A stretch of DNA of 6,013 bases, from positions 1 to 6,013 of the forward strand of contig JAFQOC010000424.1 in NCBI GenBank assembly GCA_017420845.1, given 5' to 3'. Position 1 is the first letter of the stretch, and the number at the start of each line of letters is the position of its first letter. Below, piece by piece: positions 1-3,935 of this stretch. Below the pieces are notes generated by a model that saw nothing but the letters and a program-made list of their open reading frames with translations, was not told where the DNA came from and ran no database searches. This DNA comes from Clostridia bacterium. GTDB taxonomy: Bacteria > Bacillota > Clostridia > Oscillospirales > CAG-272. The position numbers and the translations under genes were made by a program.

Positions 1-2
1 AG

Positions 3-77
3 TACCCTCTGGCCGAGTACGGACGCCGTACCATGCCCCTGTTTCTGGCAGGATACAGGAATTTCGAAGGAAAATGA
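3..77 (+). CDS. C-terminal tail of an unidentified upstream gene (partial)
   Basis: The frame starting at base 3 reads 24 codons (YPLAEYGRRTMPLFLAGYRNF... ending EGK) to a TGA at 75-77. The codons (gcc, gag, tac, ctg) resemble those of the other genes here, and the base composition switches to strongly AT-rich straight after this stop, as at a gene end. A strong terminator pointing the same way lies about 125 bases further on, which supports transcription entering from the left. The other two forward frames are also open here (to about 161 and 197), but they run on into the AT-rich DNA and look non-coding. The tail is too short to recognise, so I assign no function. Confidence 0.45.
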   Translation, partial: YPLAEYGRRTMPLFLAGYRNFEGK

Positions 78-202
78 AGCTCCCTTTCCTTCTTATGCAA
101 GAATTCCTTCATGTCTCCTTCAAAAAATGTTTTTGGCAATTTTACACAAATTTTTTAAGTAAATTCTATTTTACAGAAAATATCCGAACTGCAGTCTAAA
201 TC
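78..202. other. AT-rich spacer without a recognisable gene
   Basis: This stretch probably forms the 3' untranslated region of the upstream gene. An 8-base inverted repeat straddles the upstream stop codon (GAAGGAAA at 66-73, TTTCCTTC at 85-92), but no T tract follows, so it is a weak terminator candidate. An imperfect 18-base palindrome centred on GAATTC (95-112, 14 of 18 positions symmetric) and a direct repeat of ATTTTACA (139-146 and 168-175) are also present. I see no RNA gene, and no good promoter for putP this far upstream. Confidence 0.5.
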
Positions 203-250
203 AAAAGCCATTTTGTAGCAATCCTTTTTGCGACGAAATGGCTTTTTCTT
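203..250 (+). terminator. Intrinsic terminator of the upstream transcript
   Basis: Bases 203-221 pair with 228-246 to form a 19-base-pair stem with one G-U wobble and one A-G mismatch, closed by a 6-base loop (222-227). The GC-containing core GCCAT/ATGGC is followed by a T-rich tract at 243-250. The A tract at 203-206 gives a shorter U tract on the opposite strand, so weak bidirectional activity is possible. An in-frame ATG at 238 lies inside the descending arm, which argues against translation of putP starting there. Confidence 0.85.
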
Positions 251-300
251 TCCATTTCTCCGTATACAATCGGTTCTGTATTTCGGTCTATTTTGATTTG

Positions 301-309
301 TGCTATAAT
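301..309 (+). promoter_or_regulatory. Extended -10 promoter of putP
   Basis: A perfect TATAAT at 304-309 is preceded by TG at 301-302 with one base between, which is the extended -10 form. No good -35 box lies 16-18 bases upstream (tttcgg at 281-286 is poor), as is common for extended -10 promoters. Transcription would begin near 316, giving a leader of about 27 bases before the ATG at 343. The promoter sits just after the upstream terminator, so putP appears to start its own transcription unit. Confidence 0.7.
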
Positions 310-342
310 GTAACATCTTTTGAATCCGAAAGGAGTTTAATT

Positions 343-1893
343 ATGCAGATCTCAGAATGGATCATGCTGGTGACCATTGTCCTGTACATGGGCATGATGC
401 TGGCCATCGGCGTTGCCGTTTCCAAAAAGAATAAGACCGCCGGAGACTTCTTCCTGGGCGGCCGTAAGCTGGGCCCCCTGGTCACCGCCATGAGTGCCGA
501 GGCCTCGGACATGAGCGGCTGGCTTCTCATGGGTCTCCCCGCCGTCGCCATGATGGGCGGCCTGGCTGAGGCATCCTGGACCGCCATCGGTCTGGCCATC
601 GGTACCTACCTCAACTGGCTCTTCGTGGCCAAGCGGCTGCGCGTCTACTCCCACCGCATCGACGCCTTCACCATCCCCGATTTCTTCTCCCGCCGCTTCG
701 GGGACAAGAACCGGGTCCTGACCATCATCTCGGCCCTGTTCATCGTCATCTTCTTCATCCCCTACACCGCCTCGGGCTTTGCCGCCTGCGGTAAGCTCTT
801 CTCCTCCCTCTTCGGCATCGACTACATGCTGGCCATGGTGGTTTCCGCCGCCGTCATCGTCATCTACTGCACCCTGGGTGGCTTCCTGGCCGCCTCCACC
901 ACCGACTTCGTCCAGTCCATCGTCATGACCATCGCCCTCTTCGTGGTGGTGGGCTTCACCGAGGGCCTGGTTCACGGCTTTGACGCGGTCTTCGCCAACG
1001 TGCAGGGACTGGACGGCTACCTCGACCTCTTCAAGGGCTTTAACGTGGCCACGGGTGAGACCGGCTCCTACGGTGCCCTGCCCGTTGCCTCCACCCTGGC
1101 CTGGGGTCTGGGCTACTTCGGCATGCCCCACATCCTCCTGCGCTTCATGGCCATCGAGGACGAGAACAAGCTCAAGACCTCCCGCCGCGTGGCCTCTGTC
1201 TGGGTGGTCATCTCCATGGGCGTGGCCGTGCTGATCGGTGTGGTGGGCTACTCTCTCATGAAGAACGGCATCCTCCCCACCTACGCCGATGCCTCCGCCG
1301 CCGAGACCATCATCGTGGATATCGCCTCGGTGCTGAGCAAGTACGGCTTCGTTCCCGCCATCACGGGCGGTATCATCCTGGCGGGTATTCTGGCCTCCAC
1401 CATGTCCACCGCCGACTCCCAGCTCCTGGCCGCCGCCTCCTCGGTGTCCCAGAACCTCATCGTGGAAGCATTCAGAGTCAAGGTCTCCACCAAGACCAAC
1501 ATGATCATTGCCCGCGTGTCGGTCGTGGTCATCTCCATCGTGGCCATCTTCCTGGCCTCTGATCCCTCCAGCTCGGTGTTCCGCATCGTATCCTTCGCCT
1601 GGGCAGGCTTTGGCGCGGCCTTCGGTCCCGTCATCCTCTGCGCCCTGTTCTGGAAGCGCGCCAACAAGAACGGCGCCATCGCCGGCATGATCGCGGGCGG
1701 CGTCACCGTCTTTATCTGGAAGTTCGTGGTCCGCAAGCTCTGCGCCGGTACCATCCTGGACATCTACGAGCTGCTCCCCGCCTTCATCGTGGGTCTCATC
1801 GTCATTGTTGTGGTCAGTCTTCTGACCCCCGCTCCCGCCCTGGAGATCACCGACACCTACGACGAGGTTAAGGAAAACTGCAAGGGCTTCTGA
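343..1893 (+). CDS. putP: Sodium/proline symporter, PutP-like (SSS family)
   Basis: This gene encodes a predicted integral membrane transporter of 516 residues that couples Na+ entry to uptake of proline; E. coli PutP has 502. The start at 343 is chosen because AAAGGAG (329-335) lies 7 bases upstream and the extended -10 promoter lies just before it; the longer frame from 238 would begin inside a terminator. Visible family marks are LGGRKLGP (residues 38-45), SAEASDMSGW (51-60, with D56 at the place of E. coli D55), the long PutP-like stretch through WLLMGLP, and TMSTADSQLL (353-362), whose S355 and T356 match the Na+-site Ser/Thr of PutP. Many hydrophobic segments are spread along the chain, as expected for the 13-helix LeuT-like fold, and the C terminus is short and acidic. 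Codon choice is extremely biased to C/G-ending codons, which suggests high expression. It is flanked by terminators on both sides, so it is probably monocistronic. Proline is the best substrate guess; another SSS substrate cannot be excluded. Confidence 0.9.
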   Translation: MQISEWIMLVTIVLYMGMMLAIGVAVSKKNKTAGDFFLGGRKLGPLVTAMSAEASDMSGWLLMGLPAVAMMGGLAEASWTAIGLAIGTYLNWLFVAKRLRVYSHRIDAFTIPDFFSRRFGDKNRVLTIISALFIVIFFIPYTASGFAACGKLFSSLFGIDYMLAMVVSAAVIVIYCTLGGFLAASTTDFVQSIVMTIALFVVVGFTEGLVHGFDAVFANVQGLDGYLDLFKGFNVATGETGSYGALPVASTLAWGLGYFGMPHILLRFMAIEDENKLKTSRRVASVWVVISMGVAVLIGVVGYSLMKNGILPTYADASAAETIIVDIASVLSKYGFVPAITGGIILAGILASTMSTADSQLLAAASSVSQNLIVEAFRVKVSTKTNMIIARVSVVVISIVAIFLASDPSSSVFRIVSFAWAGFGAAFGPVILCALFWKRANKNGAIAGMIAGGVTVFIWKFVVRKLCAGTILDIYELLPAFIVGLIVIVVVSLLTPAPALEITDTYDEVKENCKGF

Positions 1894-1906
1894 TTCCCGC
1901 GCACAT

Positions 1907-1946
1907 AAAAAATCCCTCTCGCGCAATCGTGCGGGAGGGATTTTTT
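1907..1946 (+). terminator. putP terminator, probably bidirectional
   Basis: AAAAAATCCCTC (1907-1918) is perfectly complementary to GAGGGATTTTTT (1935-1946). The stem continues inward through a U-G wobble and then CGC/GCG (1920-1922 with 1931-1933) to a small loop around AATC (1925-1928). The six-base T tract at 1941-1946 follows directly, and six A residues on the other side give a U tract on the minus strand. The hairpin begins 13 bases after the putP stop codon. Confidence 0.95.
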
Positions 1947-1960
1947 ACCGATTCGTGGTA

Positions 1961-2028
1961 AAGGTCTCAGGCCAAGCCATCCCGTGCGGCCAGGAGTGAA
2001 ACGCCGTATGGTCGAGAGATCCTTTTTT
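1961..2028 (+). ncRNA. Candidate structured RNA or second terminator in the putP-kinase gap
   Basis: An inner stem pairs CCGTGCGGC (1982-1990) with GCCGTATGG (2003-2011), nine base pairs including two G-U, around a 12-base loop (1991-2002). An outer stem pairs AAGGTCTC (1961-1968) with GAGA-CCTT (2016-2024, one bulged T at 2020). Six T residues (2023-2028) follow and overlap the outer stem. It could be a second, composite terminator behind the putP terminator, a small RNA, or a riboswitch-like element. I do not recognise the motif as a known riboswitch, no promoter is evident directly upstream, and no homologues were examined, so the call is structural only. Confidence 0.35.
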
Positions 2029-2121
2029 GCTTGAAAAATTATGGGTATTTTTTGACTCCGCCCGCTTCATGGCAACATGCTCGTTCAAATATTGTTTACA
2101 TTTTTTCTTGAGGAATACCTC

Positions 2122-2152
2122 TTGACTGTCCCCCCGGGGTATAGTTTACAAT
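2122..2152 (+). promoter_or_regulatory. MerR-type promoter and operator of the kinase-fructanase operon
   Basis: A near-consensus -35 box TTGACT (2122-2127) and a -10 box TACAAT (2147-2152) are separated by 19 bases, longer than the usual 17. The spacer region holds a dyad centred on base 2135: across 2125-2145, 8 of 10 positions are symmetric (ACT...AGT outer arms, CCCC/GGGG core). A 19-bp spacer with an operator between the boxes is the hallmark of promoters that MerR-family proteins activate by untwisting DNA. The gene directly downstream carries a MerR domain, so autoregulation is the natural reading. Predicted transcription starts near 2159, about 28 bases before the GTG. TATAGT at 2140-2145 is only 12 bases from the -35 box and is not a usable -10. 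Confidence 0.8.
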
Positions 2153-2174
2153 TAAGGCAGAAAAGACATCGAAC

Positions 2175-2180
2175 AGGAGG
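2175..2180 (+). promoter_or_regulatory. Ribosome binding site fixing the GTG start of the MerR-kinase gene
   Basis: A full AGGAGG lies 6 bases before the GTG at 2187. It decides the non-ATG start, which places the MerR helix-turn-helix (IREVELLTGLNRKAIRLYE) at the very N terminus, as is normal for the family. Confidence 0.9.
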
Positions 2181-2186
2181 AATACC

Positions 2187-3935
2187 GTGCGCATACGTGA
2201 AGTCGAGCTTTTGACAGGCTTGAATCGTAAGGCCATTCGCCTCTATGAGGACAAGGGGCTTCTGACCGTAGAACGGTCAGAGAACGACTATCGTGAGTAC
2301 AACGCCGAGGACGTATCCCGTCTGCGCCGGGTGGCTGTTCTGCGACGGGCAGGAGTGTCCCTTTGTGACATCCAGCTTTGGCAGGACGGCGTCATCTCGG
2401 GACGGGAGATGCTGGACAAACGTCTTGCTGAGCTACGGGACGCCGCCGACGCCGCCGAGGACCAGGTCAAGCTCTGTAATCGCATCGCCCGCGTCCTTGG
2501 TGACGCAGGCTTTTACGAGGGTCTGGATGTTGATGACTGGCAGGATTCCCTCCTGGCGGAGGAAGAAGGGGAGAGCCTTCCGCCTGTCAATCCCCACGCC
2601 CTCCTTACGCTGGGGCTGGACATCGGCACCACCACCATCAGCGCGGCCGTGCTGGAGCCTACCAACCGTCGGGCTGTGGCAGTCTACACAGTTCAGAACC
2701 ACTACAACCTCCCCACCCTGCAGCCGTGGGAGAGATTGCAGGATGCCGAGCGCATTTACGGTAAAGTCAAGCGTCTGCTTGACTTCCTGCTGAAGCGCTT
2801 TCCCAAGGTGGTCGCCATTGGTCTGACAGGGCAGATGCATGGCATTCTCTACGTGGATGCCAACGGCCGCGCGCTGTCTCCCCTGTACACCTGGCAGGAC
2901 GCTCGGGCCGGGGAGGGCTCTCCCTCAGCCTGTGAGCGAATTGTCAAAGAAACGGGCTATTGCCTCTCTCCGGGATACGGTCTGGCGACCCACGTAGCTG
3001 AAGCCGCCGCGGGACGCGTCCCCTGCGCGACCGCCGCCCTCTGCACGGTCATGGATTACACAGCCGCCCGCTTGTGTGGGGTAGCCTGCTCCATTACCCA
3101 CGCCTCCAACGCGGCCAGCCTGGGACTCTACTCCATAACCGATGGTTGCTTTGACCGCGATTCCTTGATAAAGCTCCGTATATCCCCCGATCTGCTCCCC
3201 GCTGTCACCCACGACGCTGTTTGGGTGGGCGATTACAACGGCATTCCCGTCGCTGTTCCCATCGGGGATAATCAGGCGGGATTTCTGGGGGCCGTACTGG
3301 ACTACCGCCACACCGTGCTGGCCAATTTTGGCACGGGCAGCCAGGTCTCGCTTCTGACACGGGATCCCGCCTCGGTGGCCTGTGACCCCGATATTGAGGT
3401 ACGCCCCTTCCTGAATGGCGAATACCTCGTCAGCGGCTCCGCTCTCTGCGGAGGACGGGCTTACGCAGTAGTGGAGCGCTTCTTCCGTCGGTATGCTGCC
3501 GCCTGCGGACTGGACGACAAGCGCCAATACGAGATCATGAACCGATTGGCGGCAGATGGGCTGAAAAACGGTCAGATTCTCCCTGTGCGCACCACCTTCT
3601 GCGGCACGCGATCAGACCCCACCCTCAAAGGCCGGATTCAAGGTTTAACTGAAGAGAACTTCACCCCCGAAGCACTGGTTGCCGGAACGGTTGTAGGCAT
3701 GGCTGAGGAGCTTTTCGGCATGTTTTCCCGTATGCCCCATGACGGGATCACGACGTTGGTGGTCTCCGGCAATGCGGCACGACTCAATCCGGCTCTTCCC
3801 GCAGCTCTGGAGCGGGTCTTTGGCATGACGGTCTCCGTTCCCGAGTACCGTGAGGAGGCGGCCGTCGGCGTCGCGCTGTTTTCCCATATCGCTTGGAAAA
3901 AAACCAATCTTCATAAGGAGGACACGATACCATGA
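2187..3935 (+). CDS. MerR DNA-binding domain fused to FGGY-family sugar kinase (sedoheptulokinase-like)
   Basis: This is a predicted cytoplasmic protein of 582 residues with two parts. Residues 1-70 form a MerR winged helix: a helix-turn-helix with RKAIRLYEDKGLL (14-26), the wing NDYREY (33-38) and RRAGVSLCDIQ after it. Residues 71-110 are a charged helix that could be the usual MerR dimerisation coiled coil, followed by an acidic linker. From about 140 to the end lies an FGGY kinase with phosphate-1 motif GLDIGTTT (143-150), LTGQMHG (213-219), TWQDAR (235-240), HASNAAS (305-311), the likely catalytic base D361 in GDNQAG, phosphate-2 motif GTGSQ (382-386) and adenosine motif SGNAARLNP (527-535). 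TGQMHG, TWQDAR and SNAAS fit sedoheptulokinases best among FGGY enzymes as I remember them. The domain is about 440 residues, near full length, with its key residues kept, so it may be active. The true sugar is unknown; with a fructanase next door, fructose or another ketose is plausible. A sensor-only role is also possible. The gene overlaps the next by 4 bases and follows a MerR-type promoter, suggesting autoregulation. Confidence 0.88.
   Translation: MRIREVELLTGLNRKAIRLYEDKGLLTVERSENDYREYNAEDVSRLRRVAVLRRAGVSLCDIQLWQDGVISGREMLDKRLAELRDAADAAEDQVKLCNRIARVLGDAGFYEGLDVDDWQDSLLAEEEGESLPPVNPHALLTLGLDIGTTTISAAVLEPTNRRAVAVYTVQNHYNLPTLQPWERLQDAERIYGKVKRLLDFLLKRFPKVVAIGLTGQMHGILYVDANGRALSPLYTWQDARAGEGSPSACERIVKETGYCLSPGYGLATHVAEAAAGRVPCATAALCTVMDYTAARLCGVACSITHASNAASLGLYSITDGCFDRDSLIKLRISPDLLPAVTHDAVWVGDYNGIPVAVPIGDNQAGFLGAVLDYRHTVLANFGTGSQVSLLTRDPASVACDPDIEVRPFLNGEYLVSGSALCGGRAYAVVERFFRRYAAACGLDDKRQYEIMNRLAADGLKNGQILPVRTTFCGTRSDPTLKGRIQGLTEENFTPEALVAGTVVGMAEELFGMFSRMPHDGITTLVVSGNAARLNPALPAALERVFGMTVSVPEYREEAAVGVALFSHIAWKKTNLHKEDTIP
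2261..2281. repeat. Perfect 8-bp inverted repeat inside the MerR coding region
   Basis: TCTGACCG (2261-2268) and its exact complement CGGTCAGA (2274-2281) are separated by 5 bases. The total span, 21 bases, equals that of the dyad in the upstream promoter, and both left arms share CTGxCC. It encodes residues around the start of the wing. It could be an intragenic secondary operator, an mRNA hairpin near the start of translation, or chance. Confidence 0.4.
3915..3935 (+). promoter_or_regulatory. Ribosome binding site and ATGA coupling junction
   Basis: AAGGAGG (3915-3921) lies inside the last codons of the kinase gene, 10 bases before the ATG at 3932. The ATG overlaps the kinase stop TGA (3933-3935) as ATGA. 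There is no promoter or terminator between the genes, so the two are co-transcribed and probably translationally coupled. Confidence 0.9.

Noticed and set aside
24..35. Possible minus-strand gene start (ATG on the complement near 33-35) running off the left edge
   Set aside because: There is no convincing ribosome binding site or promoter on that strand, and the strong T tract of the downstream terminator is oriented for plus-strand transcription.
352..1926. Long open frame on the minus strand opposite putP (524 codons)
   Set aside because: It is a by-product of the extreme C/G-ending codon bias of putP. The product is a low-complexity Gly/His/Asp/Glu/Val-rich chain with no recognisable domain, and its 5' end overlaps the terminator stem.
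2052..2081. TTGACT at 2052-2057 as an additional promoter for the kinase operon
   Set aside because: At 17-18 bases downstream there is only acatgc/catgct, a poor -10. The promoter at 2122-2152 is far better placed.
2925..3527. Minus-strand open frame of 200 codons inside the kinase gene
   Set aside because: The region encodes conserved FGGY motifs on the plus strand, including the catalytic Asp. The minus frame has no domain features.
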